A DNA stretch of 64,000 nucleotides, taken from Renibacterium sp043789415 (GTDB lineage Bacteria > Actinomycetota > Actinomycetes > Actinomycetales > Micrococcaceae). The stretch spans positions 310,001-374,000 of the forward strand of contig NZ_JBDLLW010000001.1 in NCBI RefSeq assembly GCF_043789415.1. The letters are read 5' to 3'. Both the position numbers and the translations under genes were made by a program. Positions 52,091-60,980 of this stretch are shown here, piece after piece (within the stretch, counting starts at the first letter, position 1; every line of letters starts with the position of its first letter). The notes under the pieces were generated by a model. The model saw nothing but the letters and a program-made list of their open reading frames with translations. It was not told the DNA's origin and did no database searches.

Positions 52091-52939
52091 TCATTGTGAA
52101 GCTCGCACGACGTCGGCCACCGGCAGTAAAACGGAAGAATAAGAACTTTGCTGTGGACAGTACTTCAACACCGCGAGCATCGCCGTACGCTCTGTCGGAC
52201 TGAGCCACAGCGCATACGCCGCCTTGACCGAGATCTGTCGCGCAACGTATTCACAACGGAACCGGGTATTCTTCGGTAACCAAGCTGCGGCGTCGCTGTC
52301 GCTCTTCTGCTGGTTACTCGCCCCATCCACCGCGATGAGGTTCAACGGGTCATTGGCCAAAGCGAGCCTCTGCTGCTGAGTCAGCGACTGAGCTCCTTTT
52401 TGCCAAGCATCACTCAGCGCTACCAGATGATCGATCTGAATCAGCTTGGAGGTCTCAGCCCCGCGACGGAACCGGAGCTCCTTGCCGGTATAAGGATCGG
52501 CGAGTACTCCTGAAGCCACCAGACAATGAGAATCCTTCATCGTGATCGCCTCACGTAAATCACGGCGCAGTATGTCATTGCGAGTATCACAGCCATTTTT
52601 GTCCAGGTCTGCCCAAGCTTCACCGAAAGCCGTCCTGAGGTAACCGGCCTTCGGCGCACCGGCTTGCACCCGCAGAGTCTGCATCAGCGCCAAAGCCGTG
52701 GTGGGCTCAATACTGAAAACCGGACCGGCACCAGAACCCGGCTGTCTTACTGAATGGACGGGAGCCCGCAGCGCTGCGGACCATCGAGCGGCTTCACCAG
52801 ATACTTGCCAGCACCCCAGCAATGCACCCAACAGAGTGCAGATACCGAATGTCACCCACCGCCCTGTCAGCCACCGCCGCGCAGGAGATACCCGCAAAGC
52901 AGCGCTCCGCGAACGAGGAGCCGAAGTCTCTGAGAACAT
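52091..52939 (-). CDS. Secreted or membrane-anchored HNH endonuclease (DUF1524 type)
   Basis: A 282-residue protein with one N-terminal membrane helix (about 27-46) and an exported nuclease domain. IQIDHLVALSDAWQKGA carries the Asp-His pair and NDPLNLIAVDGASNQQKSDSDAAAW the Asn and second His/Asn part of the beta-beta-alpha-metal site. RFRCEYVARQISVK follows. Similar proteins are common in actinobacteria and are thought to degrade extracellular DNA. Confidence 0.85.
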   Translation of the reverse strand: MFSETSAPRSRSAALRVSPARRWLTGRWVTFGICTLLGALLGCWQVSGEAARWSAALRAPVHSVRQPGSGAGPVFSIEPTTALALMQTLRVQAGAPKAGYLRTAFGEAWADLDKNGCDTRNDILRRDLREAITMKDSHCLVASGVLADPYTGKELRFRRGAETSKLIQIDHLVALSDAWQKGAQSLTQQQRLALANDPLNLIAVDGASNQQKSDSDAAAWLPKNTRFRCEYVARQISVKAAYALWLSPTERTAMLAVLKYCPQQSSYSSVLLPVADVVRASQ

Positions 52940-53249
52940 GTCCTCAGGCTACTCAGCGACGCCGTCGTGAAACGGTTTCCGGAATACTTTGGCCCCAGAT
53001 GTGGATAAAACGGGGTCTCTCAGACCAAAGCAGTACTCGTCCCCTCCCCCGGATCGAGGAACAGCTGAATACGCCTGAAACAAGGACGGGCAAATAAATT
53101 ATTCGTAAAAGTCTGAAAAACGAGAGGCCCACTAAATAAAAACCATTGAAATGCTGCCGTTGAACGATTCATACCAACTTTCCCGAGCGCCGCAGATGAA
53201 ACACCAACAGTTCGATAAAATCCAAATATTTCACAATTGAGACGACGAG
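52940..53249. other. AT-rich intergenic region before the first protease
   Basis: No gene is recognised. From about 53080 the DNA is clearly richer in A and T than elsewhere in the window. A minus-strand frame (53020-53334) has no recognisable features and lacks a good start. The region may hold promoter elements or be a relic of inserted DNA. Confidence 0.4.
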
Positions 53250-53287
53250 TCTGAATAACAGCAGCTGGCTTGCTGAGAATTAGCTGA
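53250..53287 (+). promoter_or_regulatory. Shared upstream element of the proteases, copy 1
   Basis: It matches 54492-54529 at 30 of 38 positions with no gaps. It reads TCTGAATAA, then a short hairpin (CAGCA...TGCTG), then GAATT and GCTGA. Changes fall mainly in the hairpin loop. It lies 95 bases before the ATG. Confidence 0.6.
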
Positions 53288-53382
53288 AAATGACATTTAA
53301 AGTGTTTAACCGCGCATAGGGTATTGATGAACACCCGAATTTCGGTAGTTTATTCAAATATTTCAGAATTCAAGGAATAATC

Positions 53383-54120
53383 ATGAAAATAGCGAAGTTT
53401 TTCACGGTAGCGGCTTTGGTCGGCCTAGTCACCACTGCGGCACTAGGCGGCGTAGCTCCCGCGCAAGCCGCACAGCAGCCGGCACCCGAGATCGTCGGCG
53501 GAAGCAAAGCCAATATCAGCGCAGCACCCTATGTTGCTCAGTTCTTTATCAAGGGTCAGTTCAACTGCACGGCTTCGCTGATCTCACCCACCTGGGTTCT
53601 GATCGCCAAGCACTGCACCAATAATGTCAAGGTCGCCGACATCACGTTCCGGTTCGGTAATGCGAACCTGGGTCAAGGTACCGTGGCAAAGCCGAAACGC
53701 GTCGTGCAGTGGAGCAGCGGCGATATCGCGCTCGTGGAGCTCACCACCTCGTACATCACTACCGTGCCCAATGTCGGGAAGAACTACCCGGCTCAAGGAG
53801 CGATTGGAAATATTTACGGTTGGGGCGGCGAGACCGCAAATGGCCCACTGTCCAGTTCACTGAAGACCGCTAAGGTGAAGCTCCTTGGCACGGATGGCAA
53901 GGTTGGGCAGGGAATCGGAGAGTCCCTGGTCGTCGAGGGTGTTGACGGACAGGCCTGGACCGGTGATTCCGGCGGCCCCTTCGTTGTCGGTGGAGTGATC
54001 GTGGGCGTGGGCTCGACCAGTGACTCCGGCGGCACCAAGAAAAACGGCTTGGCCGACTATGCTTCGATAGCTCCCGCAGCTTCCTGGATCACCGCGACCT
54101 CTGGCGTACGCACTAACTGA
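53383..54120 (+). CDS. Secreted S1 family serine protease (first of tandem pair)
   Basis: A 245-residue chymotrypsin-fold protease. A signal peptide (1-~29, cut after AQA) and a short propeptide precede the mature start IVGG (37-40). The triad is H77 in IAKHC, D114 in GDIAL and S196 in GDSGGP. Only the C62-C78 disulfide is evident. Gln occupies the place of the trypsin S1 Asp, so specificity for Arg/Lys is not expected. The paralogue lies 513 bases downstream. Confidence 0.92.
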   Translation: MKIAKFFTVAALVGLVTTAALGGVAPAQAAQQPAPEIVGGSKANISAAPYVAQFFIKGQFNCTASLISPTWVLIAKHCTNNVKVADITFRFGNANLGQGTVAKPKRVVQWSSGDIALVELTTSYITTVPNVGKNYPAQGAIGNIYGWGGETANGPLSSSLKTAKVKLLGTDGKVGQGIGESLVVEGVDGQAWTGDSGGPFVVGGVIVGVGSTSDSGGTKKNGLADYASIAPAASWITATSGVRTN

Positions 54121-54163
54121 TCATCTCTCTAGGCCAGCAGAGAGCCCTCAGCGGCTCGGCGGC

Positions 54164-54213
54164 GTATCGGGCCAGTGCTCACCGTTGATTTGCGGTGAGC
54201 ACTGGCCCGATAC
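54164..54213 (+). terminator. Terminator after the first protease
   Basis: A perfect 21-bp stem starting GTATCGGGCCAGTGCTCACCG, loop of eight bases, followed by GTTTT. One of the strongest terminators in the window. Confidence 0.93.
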
Positions 54214-54218
54214 GTTTT

Positions 54219-54491
54219 CTGATTTCTCGGTCTCAAAGGCGGACGCTCTCTGCTGCGTCAGCTAGCGCTCCTCGCCGTGATGAAGTGGCGACAGCCACCG
54301 ATCGAGCAGCCCGAAAGTGCCGGAAACAAATTCTTAACACTGGGAAACACTCAGTAATCTTTATTCACCGAAAAAAGATCTTCAGTGACTCGAAATCGCC
54401 TTGAACACCGGTAGCCCGAGAACGGCGGGGAACTCTTCCTCCGGGAACAGGTCGAAGTGAGAAGCCCTCATATTGAGCAATGCGACGGAAT
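54219..54491. other. Spacer between terminator and second protease control region
   Basis: No gene is recognised. A minus-strand frame at 54382-54579 encodes 65 residues without family features. The right part (from 54472) begins to resemble the region upstream of the first protease (ATTGAG... shared). Confidence 0.35.
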
Positions 54492-54529
54492 TCTGAATAA
54501 AAGCATCCGAAATGCTGGGAATTCGCTGA
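54492..54529 (+). promoter_or_regulatory. Shared upstream element of the proteases, copy 2
   Basis: Second copy of the element at 53250-53287. The hairpin AGCAT-CCGA-AATGCT-like core is kept although bases differ. It ends 16 bases before the -35 of the second protease, the place for an activator site. Confidence 0.6.
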
Positions 54530-54545
54530 CATTCGGTTTTGCGCT

Positions 54546-54597
54546 TTGACACCCCATTACACTTCCAGACTATAAACAACCCACCCGGTTGTTTATA
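54546..54597 (+). promoter_or_regulatory. Promoter with overlapping inverted repeat, second protease
   Basis: TTGACA (54546-54551) and TATAAA (54571-54576) are 19 bases apart. The -10 is the left end of TATAAACAACC-CACCC-GGTTGTTTATA (54571-54597), an 11-base perfect inverted repeat. It could be an operator or a 5' hairpin. CGGT(T/A)GTTTAT also occurs upstream of the first protease. Confidence 0.6.
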
Positions 54598-54633
54598 TCT
54601 ATTTCTGTTCTCAGCACCCCCAAGGAGAGATAC

Positions 54634-55350
54634 ATGAAGATCACCAAGATTTTAACTGCTACGGCCCTGGTGGGCCTGCTGGCCGCTGGCGGATTGAGCA
54701 CTGCAAGCCAAGCGCAAGCCATCCAGCCGGCTCCGGAGATCGTGGGCGGCAGCGTCGCGAATTTCAGCAGCGTTCCTTTCGCCACCCAGCTCTACTTGAA
54801 TGGCCAGTTCAACTGCAGCTCTTCGTTGATCTCATCCACTTGGGTCTTGACCGCCAAGCACTGCGTCGATGGCACGGTCAGCGTCCGCGTCGGCAGCGGC
54901 ACCTTGGGCCAGGGAACTTTGATTTCGAGTAAGCGAGTGGTGACCTGGAGCAGTGGCGATCTGGCTCTGGTTGAGCTCTCGCAGCCTTACAACACCACTT
55001 TCGCCTCGCTAGGAGCCACCAACCCGAGCCGGAATACCACCGGAAATATCTATGGCTGGGGCCGTGAAACCCCGACCGGCCCGGCGGCTCCCAATCTGAA
55101 GACCGCGCGGGTCAAGGTTGTCGGGCTGAGCACCGATGCTTATGGTGGCGTGGCCATCGCGCATAACGGCATTGATGGTCAGGCCTGGAAGGGCGACTCC
55201 GGCGGCCCCTTGGTGATCAACGGGAAAGTCGTTGGCGTTGCATCCACCAGCGGCAGCGGGGGAACCGATACCCAGGGACGTTCCAACTACACCTCTGTGC
55301 CTAACGGAGCATCGTGGATCGCCTCGATCTCCGGGGTGAACGCAAGCTAA
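54634..55350 (+). CDS. Secreted S1 family serine protease (second of tandem pair)
   Basis: A 238-residue paralogue of the protease at 53383. Signal peptide 1-~29 (cut after QAQA), propeptide, mature start IVGG (36-39). The triad is H76 in TAKHC, D109 in GDLAL and S189 in GDSGGP. ATG 54634 follows AAGGAG by six bases, unlike the first copy. Length, spacing of the triad and signal peptide show a tandem duplication with later divergence. Confidence 0.92.
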   Translation: MKITKILTATALVGLLAAGGLSTASQAQAIQPAPEIVGGSVANFSSVPFATQLYLNGQFNCSSSLISSTWVLTAKHCVDGTVSVRVGSGTLGQGTLISSKRVVTWSSGDLALVELSQPYNTTFASLGATNPSRNTTGNIYGWGRETPTGPAAPNLKTARVKVVGLSTDAYGGVAIAHNGIDGQAWKGDSGGPLVINGKVVGVASTSGSGGTDTQGRSNYTSVPNGASWIASISGVNAS

Positions 55351-55398
55351 CTCTGATCAGTTGGCTGAAGACGAAAACCGCCTTCAGTGCTGTTCGGT

Positions 55399-55449
55399 CA
55401 ATGGGCCGGGTGCTCTTCTGGAATAACTGGAAAAGCGCCCGGCCCATTG
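55399..55449 (+). terminator. Terminator after the second protease
   Basis: Arms starting CAATGGGCCGGG and ending CCCGGCCCATTG pair over 20 positions with two G-U pairs, followed by CTTG. Confidence 0.75.
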
Positions 55450-55521
55450 CTTGACGATCCGGTGCCGTCATCCGTCTTCGAGACTTTAGGGACCTGCTGA
55501 AGGCCTCAATAGAATGGTCAG

Positions 55522-55827
55522 ATGACTGAATTCACTATCGAAAGCATCCGTGGTGAGATCGATGCACTGGACCGGCAGATCGTTCAGCTCATCGCCCAGC
55601 GGCAGAAGTGGGTTGTCGAAGCGGGTAAGTTGAAGACTGATCGGACCGCCGTCCAAGCCCCAGATCGCGTGGAGAAAGTTATCGCCAAGGTTCGGGGACT
55701 GGCCACGGAGTTCGAGGCGGATCCAGAGGTGGTAGAACGCAGCTATCGCAGCATGATCGCGGCTTTTATCGACATCGAGTTATCGGTCCATCTGAAGCAT
55801 CAGGGCGAAGAAATGCTTTCCTCGTGA
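55522..55827 (+). CDS. Chorismate mutase (AroQ type)
   Basis: A 101-residue all-helical protein. IRGEIDALDRQIVQLIAQR, then AGKLK and APDRVEKVIAKVR, carry the Arg/Lys/Glu positions of AroQ mutases. It could also act like isochorismate-pyruvate lyase, a close relative. ATG 55522 follows TAGAAT by six bases, a leaderless start. No shikimate genes are adjacent. Confidence 0.85.
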   Translation: MTEFTIESIRGEIDALDRQIVQLIAQRQKWVVEAGKLKTDRTAVQAPDRVEKVIAKVRGLATEFEADPEVVERSYRSMIAAFIDIELSVHLKHQGEEMLSS

Positions 55828-55869
55828 TCGCCTGCGAGCCGTAATTCCGGCAGCAATCGGACAGCTAAC

Positions 55870-56249
55870 GGATGGGATAGCCGATACGCCGGGTTCTGTT
55901 CGACGGAACCGTTACCAATTCCGTCGCGACGATCATCCATCTACGGTCATCGTTGCCGATGACCTCTAGCAGCCTACCCGGGCACTCGGGCGAGCAGCCC
56001 TCAAACGTGACCTGTCTGGCCTTGCTCCAAGTGGGGTTTACCGAGCCCGTCCAGTCACCTGGACGGCTGGTGGTCTCTTACACCACCGTTTCACCCTTAC
56101 CTCTTTCGAGGCGGTCTGTTTTCTGTGGCACTGGCCTGCGGGTTACCCCGAGTGGGCGTTACCCACCACCTCGCTCTGCGGAGCCCGGACGTTCCTCGAG
56201 TTATTGGCGCTTAACACCAGCAACGCGCGATCGCCTAGCTATCCCATCC
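55870..56249 (-). ncRNA. rnpB: RNase P RNA, bacterial class A
   Basis: Catalytic RNA that matures tRNA 5' ends. The minus strand has the universal GAGGAACGTCCGGGCT (CR I) and CCCGGCGTATCGGCTATCC (CR V). GGGTGAAACGGTGG with GGTGTAAGAGACCACCAG (P10-P12) and the GAGGGCTGCTCGCCCGA region are also present. GGATGGGATAGC at the 5' end pairs with the same region at the 3' end (P1/P2). A TAGACT -10 lies at 56263-56258. Confidence 0.96.
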
Positions 56250-56276
56250 GAGCTTCAAGTCTAGCTGCTCAGTAGC

Positions 56277-56459
56277 TCAGCCCCGAACGGGCTTGGTGCT
56301 GGCGAACAGACCCCAGAAACGACGCCTCCGCCGAGAAGCTTTAGCTGATTCTTCCGCATGAGCATAGATCTCAGCCACCACTCGCGGGTCCGAAAGGTCC
56401 GGAAGCTTCGCTGAGCGCGGATGAACTGCCTTTACCGTGCCGAAAGGAACAGATGTCAT
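56277..56459 (-). CDS. Small basic protein of unknown function
   Basis: A 60-residue protein with a strong Shine-Dalgarno GGGAGG seven bases before ATG 56459. It has ARG/Lys-rich SRRRRRFWGLF near the C-terminus and the helix DPRVVAEIYAHAEES. It follows the GAF-domain gene by 13 bases, so they are probably cotranscribed. Confidence 0.65.
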   Translation of the reverse strand: MTSVPFGTVKAVHPRSAKLPDLSDPRVVAEIYAHAEESAKASRRRRRFWGLFASTKPVRG

Positions 56460-56472
56460 ATTCTCGCCTCCC

Positions 56473-57288
56473 TCAGATCCATTCTACCGATCGAACAGGT
56501 TCTTGTCCGTACTTGGGGTGCATCGTCTCGGCAAAGGCAATGGCCAGGATGTTCGCAAACATCTCCACTACATGAGCGTCATCTTCGGTGAGGTCACCGG
56601 CATCTGCGGCGTCGAGAGTGAGCATTCCATGGACCTCGCTCGCACTGCTGATCCGTACCGAGATAAAAGTTCGGTAGCCTCGCCCGCTGCCACCATAATC
56701 TTCAGGTTTTTCCTTCTTCAGATCGGGGATGAAAAGGTAGGACGAAGGAGAGCTGCGCAGAAACTCCAGGGCTTTCTCACCCCGTCCTTGATCGCCGTTG
56801 ACGAAGGCACCCGTGGGCTGACGAACCCCGGCGTATCTGAAGACTTCAAGCCGATCACTCGTCGGCGTCAGAGCATAGGCGATGGCGCGCGCATCCTTGG
56901 CGTCATGAAAGACGTTGATCAAGGCTGTCACTGCATAACGCGCCAGCTCGTTGAGAGTACCCAATCGTTCCGATTCGGTCTGACTCGGCATCTGAGCCAC
57001 CGCTGAAGCCATTTGCGAGATATGCGTATTGAGCGCATTGCTGCTCACCAGCTGCCTGGCGGCCAGACGCCGCTCCCAGGCCGAATTGGTCAGCTGCAGC
57101 AGCAAGCTCAAGAGCAAAATGCCTACCGCCACCCAGAATAACGAAAGGTAATCACGAGCCCAGAAAAACAACACAGTGGCCGCTGCCGGCGCAATATAAC
57201 TCAGCACTTTAGCCGTTGCTGCTAAGCCTGCAGCGAATCGTGAAAATGCTTGGGCTCGATTCGTTATCTCAGTTCTCGGAGCCACCAT
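56473..57288 (-). CDS. GAF-domain protein with two membrane helices
   Basis: A 271-residue protein. Two hydrophobic helices (about 28-45 and 48-66) anchor a cytoplasmic GAF-like sensor domain (about 115-250; FRTFISVRIS, VHGMLTLDAADAGDLTEDD and FANILAIAFAE). No output domain is present, so it may sense a small ligand and act through a partner such as the small basic protein downstream. Confidence 0.72.
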   Translation of the reverse strand: MVAPRTEITNRAQAFSRFAAGLAATAKVLSYIAPAAATVLFFWARDYLSLFWVAVGILLLSLLLQLTNSAWERRLAARQLVSSNALNTHISQMASAVAQMPSQTESERLGTLNELARYAVTALINVFHDAKDARAIAYALTPTSDRLEVFRYAGVRQPTGAFVNGDQGRGEKALEFLRSSPSSYLFIPDLKKEKPEDYGGSGRGYRTFISVRISSASEVHGMLTLDAADAGDLTEDDAHVVEMFANILAIAFAETMHPKYGQEPVRSVEWI

Positions 57289-57334
57289 GTATTAAGGCTA
57301 TTTCGGGGCACCGACAGAATAGCGGCGTCCGAAC

Positions 57335-58780
57335 TCAGTCGGAAGAGCGAGGAAAAGTTCTCGGGTGAACTCCCGCCATCTCCTCCATAACCCTCACCAC
57401 TTGGCAGCTATAGCCGAATTCATTGTCGTACCAGAGGTACAGCACGAGGTTCTTCCCCGTCGAAATGGTGGCAAGACCATCAACGATTCCTGCTCGTCTG
57501 GAGCCCACGAAATCCGTGGAGACCACTTCCGGTGAATCTATGTAGTCGATTTGCCGGTGCAGCTCCGAGTGCAGGGAGATCTCCCGAAGGTAGTTATTGA
57601 CTTCGTCTTTGGTGGTTTCCTTCTCAAGATTCAGATTGAGAATAGCCATTGAGACGTCGGGGGTTGGCACCCGGATCGAGTTCCCGGTGAGTTTACCCAG
57701 CAATTCTGGCAAGGCTTTTGCCACAGCCTTCGCTGCTCCGGTTTCCGTCAGAACCATATTGAGTGCCGCGGAACGACCTCTTCGATCACCCTTATGAAAG
57801 TTATCCGTCAGGTTCTGATCATTGGTAAATGAATGCACTGTTTCGACGTGGCCGTGCACGATACCGAATTTATCGTTAATCACTTTGAGCACGGGAGTAA
57901 TGGCATTGGTAGTGCAAGAAGCTGCGGTGATAATCCGATCGCTCTCTGAGATCGTGGCGTGGTTGATGCCGTGCACGATGTTCTTCAGATCTCCCTTACC
58001 GGGAGCGGTGAGCAGCACCCGCGCCACCCCCTGGCTCTGTAGATGCTGCGCCAGCCCGTCAGCGTCGCGCCAACGACCGGTGTTATCAACCACCAAGGCA
58101 TCGCTGATGCCGTATGCCGTGTAATTGACCGCGGCGGGATTATCCGCATAGATCACCTGAATCAGGGTGCCATTGGCCAGAATGGTGTTGTTCCGCTGAT
58201 CGACGGTGATTGTTCCGTTAAAGGGCCCGTGCACCGAATCGCGCCGCAGCAAGCTCGCGCGCTTTACCAGATCCTGTTCGGAGCCTCTCCGCACCACGAT
58301 GGCGCGCAGCCGCAGCCCATTGCCGCCACCTGAATGCTCGATGAGGATCCTGGCAAGCAAGCGTCCGATCCGGCCAAAGCCATAGAGCACCACATCGGTG
58401 CTTCGTCGGTCATCGCGGCCGCGCTGGTCGATCAGCTCAGCCAATTCAGCGCGCAGAAAAGCGTCGAGCTCCCCTTGCTGCGTCTTGAAACGCTGGTTCA
58501 GTTTGGCCAGATCAATCGAAGCGGCCCCCAGCTCAAGGCGGCTCAGTCCCTGCAGAAGCGGTAAAGTCTCTTCGATCGGGAGCTCCACCTCATCGATCTG
58601 GCGTGCCCAGCGGTGTGCCTTCAACAGATCCACCACCGACTGATTGATCAGCGAACGCCCATAAACACTGGTGATGACGTTGTTTTCGCGGTAAAGCTGA
58701 CCGACCAGAGGAATCATCGCCTCTGCCATCGCTTCCCGTTTCGCCCAGCTCGAATAGGCGGTGTCGGGGTTCACAGTCAC
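57335..58780 (-). CDS. Glyceraldehyde-3-phosphate dehydrogenase, extended GapB type
   Basis: A 481-residue GAPDH with a ~125-residue N-terminal extension before VLYGFGRIGRLLARI. The catalytic Cys is in ITAASCTTNA, and the His is in HSFTNDQNLTDNFHKGDRRGRSAA. It resembles the long GapX/GapB of Corynebacterium, which favours gluconeogenesis with NADP. GTG 58780 or GTG 58774 may be the start. A probable -10 TAGAAT lies at 58845-58840. Confidence 0.92.
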   Translation of the reverse strand: MTVNPDTAYSSWAKREAMAEAMIPLVGQLYRENNVITSVYGRSLINQSVVDLLKAHRWARQIDEVELPIEETLPLLQGLSRLELGAASIDLAKLNQRFKTQQGELDAFLRAELAELIDQRGRDDRRSTDVVLYGFGRIGRLLARILIEHSGGGNGLRLRAIVVRRGSEQDLVKRASLLRRDSVHGPFNGTITVDQRNNTILANGTLIQVIYADNPAAVNYTAYGISDALVVDNTGRWRDADGLAQHLQSQGVARVLLTAPGKGDLKNIVHGINHATISESDRIITAASCTTNAITPVLKVINDKFGIVHGHVETVHSFTNDQNLTDNFHKGDRRGRSAALNMVLTETGAAKAVAKALPELLGKLTGNSIRVPTPDVSMAILNLNLEKETTKDEVNNYLREISLHSELHRQIDYIDSPEVVSTDFVGSRRAGIVDGLATISTGKNLVLYLWYDNEFGYSCQVVRVMEEMAGVHPRTFPRSSD

Positions 58781-58915
58781 TTATGGTGCCTTCCTCATTG
58801 AAGTCAGTCAGAACACTTTTGATTCAAAAGCCGAGATCAATTCTAAAGTGGCTGACACCGAGCTATCGACCATCGTGGTCAATCTCACCCCTGGTAGGAA
58901 GGCACCACAGCGCTG

Positions 58916-59989
58916 CTAGGCGCTCAACCGCGGGTAGTCGTTATACCCCTCCGCACCGCCGCCATAGAAAGTCGCAGGATTCGGCTCATTCTCTGGATGC
59001 CCGGCTTCCCAGCGCTCAATCAAGTCCGGGTTGGCGATCACCGGGCGTCCCACCGCGATCAGATCGGCCAGTTCATCCGAGAGGACCCCCGCTGCCTCCT
59101 CGCGAGAGGTCAGTGTGGAGAAGCCGCTGTTGAACATGAAGGCGCCGCCGAAGCTGCTGCGCAGCCCCTGCACCAGCTCACTCGCCGGATCCCGGTGCAA
59201 AACACTCAGATAGGCCAGTTCAAGATCTGAAACGCCCTCCAGCAAGGCATGGTAGGTCGCCTTGACGTCCTCGGGATTCGTTTCCAGTACGTCCTGGATA
59301 TTGTGCTCTGGCGAAAGCCGGATGCCGACTCGCTCAGCGCCGATCTCCGCTGCCACTGCCCTGAGCACCTCTACTGCGAAGCTTGCCCGAGCCTGGGGTG
59401 AGCCACCGTAACGGTCCTCACGCACATTCGACACCGGGGAAAGGAACTGATGCACCAGGTAACCATTCGCCCCGTGAATCTCGACGCCGTCAAACCCTGC
59501 GTCGATGGCTCGGCGAGCGGCCGCGACGAACTCATCCCGCACTACACCCACCTCTTCGATGGTCAGCGCATGGGGCACCTGCGGAGGGAGCTTCTCAGCT
59601 CCTACCCGAACCTCACCGGAGATCGCAATGGCGCTCGGCGCAATCGTGCGATCCACTCCACTCATCTTGGAGTGCCCGGTCCTTCCACCGTTCATGATCT
59701 GCATGAAGATCCGGCCACCGGCGCGATGCACAGCTTCGGCGACCTTGGCCCAGCCCGCGGCCTGAGCCTCGGTGACGATTCCTGGTTGCCCAATATAGGA
59801 GCGGGATTCATGGCTGGGGTAGGTGCCCTCGGTCACGATCAGTCCGAGCCCCGCACGTTGTGCGTAGTGCTCGGCCAGAATTTCTGCCGGAACCCCGTCT
59901 TCACCGTTACGTAAGCGGGTCAGCGGGGCCATCACTACACGGTTCGGCAAGGTCAGAGCGCCGAGGGTGACGGGCGTGAAAATATTCAT
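58916..59989 (-). CDS. Old Yellow Enzyme family alkene reductase (NemA-like)
   Basis: FMN-dependent ene-reductase of 357 residues. VVMAPLTRLRN starts the TIM barrel, the substrate pair His-Asn is in VEIHGANGYLVHQFLSP, and DRYGGS supplies the phosphate-side Arg. It reduces alpha,beta-unsaturated carbonyls, nitro compounds or nitrate esters with NAD(P)H. No regulator is adjacent. Confidence 0.92.
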   Translation of the reverse strand: MNIFTPVTLGALTLPNRVVMAPLTRLRNGEDGVPAEILAEHYAQRAGLGLIVTEGTYPSHESRSYIGQPGIVTEAQAAGWAKVAEAVHRAGGRIFMQIMNGGRTGHSKMSGVDRTIAPSAIAISGEVRVGAEKLPPQVPHALTIEEVGVVRDEFVAAARRAIDAGFDGVEIHGANGYLVHQFLSPVSNVREDRYGGSPQARASFAVEVLRAVAAEIGAERVGIRLSPEHNIQDVLETNPEDVKATYHALLEGVSDLELAYLSVLHRDPASELVQGLRSSFGGAFMFNSGFSTLTSREEAAGVLSDELADLIAVGRPVIANPDLIERWEAGHPENEPNPATFYGGGAEGYNDYPRLSA

Positions 59990-60166
59990 TCATCAGAACT
60001 TTCTACGAGGCGGGGGTCCGGAGATGTCCGGGCTCCTCAGCAGTTCGAGTGCTTTGGTCTTCGTCTGACGGCAACAGCACCATCACGCCGGCTATTCCGG
60101 TGATCTGACTCACATCGGCAGGCTTTCCCGGAATCAGTGGGAGGCCCGAACCGCTATGCTCGTTCC

Positions 60167-60958
60167 GTGCTGATCTTATTGCCGCCTTCAGAAGGTAAAA
60201 CCGCTGCCCCCACCGGAACAGCTATGAATTTAACAGAGCTGGCTTTTCCAGGGCTTTTGGAACCCCGGCTGAAGGTACTGGAGGCACTCAGCGAAGTCTC
60301 CGCGCATCCTGAGGCTTTGGACAAGCTCGGCGTTGGTGCTTCGCTCGTGGCGGAGATCGCTCGGAATACCCGGCTCAAGGAGGAGCCTGCGGCACCCGCA
60401 TCTTCGATCTACAGTGGGGTGCTCTACGACGCACTCGGCTATTCACGAATGACCCCGCTTCAGCGACGCCGGGCCGAAGAGTCCATTGTGGTGATTTCAG
60501 CGCTCTGGGGAGCGGTGCGCTTGACAGACCGAATCCCGGCGTATCGATTGTCGATGTCGGTCGGCCTGCCAAAGCTGGGTCGCCTGGCCGCCTTCTGGAA
60601 GCCACACCTCAACGAATCGTTGAGCGCGGCAGCCGGAGAGCAATTGATCGTCGATTGTCGTTCCAGCACCTACTCGGCCGCCTGGACGCCGCCCGCCGAG
60701 CGCACCGTCGAGGTGAACGTCTTCCAAGAGCGGCAAGGGAAGCGAACCGTGGTCTCCCACTTCGCAAAGCACACCCGCGGCGAACTCGCTGGGCTGCTGT
60801 TACGACGTCGTGGCGCGGCCCCGACGAATCCGCAGCAGCTGCTCAAAGTCGCTCAGCAGCATTTCACCGCGGAACTAGTGCCTGGAACGGCCAAGCGGCC
60901 CTCGAGCTTGAACCTTGTGCTGGAGAAAGGCATCAGTTTCGCAAAGTCGAAAGTCTAA
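60167..60958 (+). CDS. yaaA: Peroxide stress protein YaaA
   Basis: UPF0246 family, 263 residues. It limits free iron and protects DNA under peroxide stress in E. coli. MLILLPPSEGK-like N-terminus (GTG start), SSIYSGVLYDALGY, and VVSHFAKHTRGELAG near the C-terminus are present. GTG 60167 follows TATGCT by six bases, so the message is leaderless; the longer in-frame start at 60137 is rejected. Confidence 0.9.
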   Translation: MLILLPPSEGKTAAPTGTAMNLTELAFPGLLEPRLKVLEALSEVSAHPEALDKLGVGASLVAEIARNTRLKEEPAAPASSIYSGVLYDALGYSRMTPLQRRRAEESIVVISALWGAVRLTDRIPAYRLSMSVGLPKLGRLAAFWKPHLNESLSAAAGEQLIVDCRSSTYSAAWTPPAERTVEVNVFQERQGKRTVVSHFAKHTRGELAGLLLRRRGAAPTNPQQLLKVAQQHFTAELVPGTAKRPSSLNLVLEKGISFAKSKV

Positions 60959-60980
60959 CGCGACGGGCTGCTCGCGAGAG

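Noticed and set aside
53020..53334. Minus-strand 104-residue frame in the AT-rich gap
   Set aside because: No recognisable family, no good start context, and it overlaps the shared protease control element.
54382..54579. Minus-strand 65-residue frame before the second protease
   Set aside because: It overlaps the conserved upstream element and promoter of the protease and has no family features or clear start.
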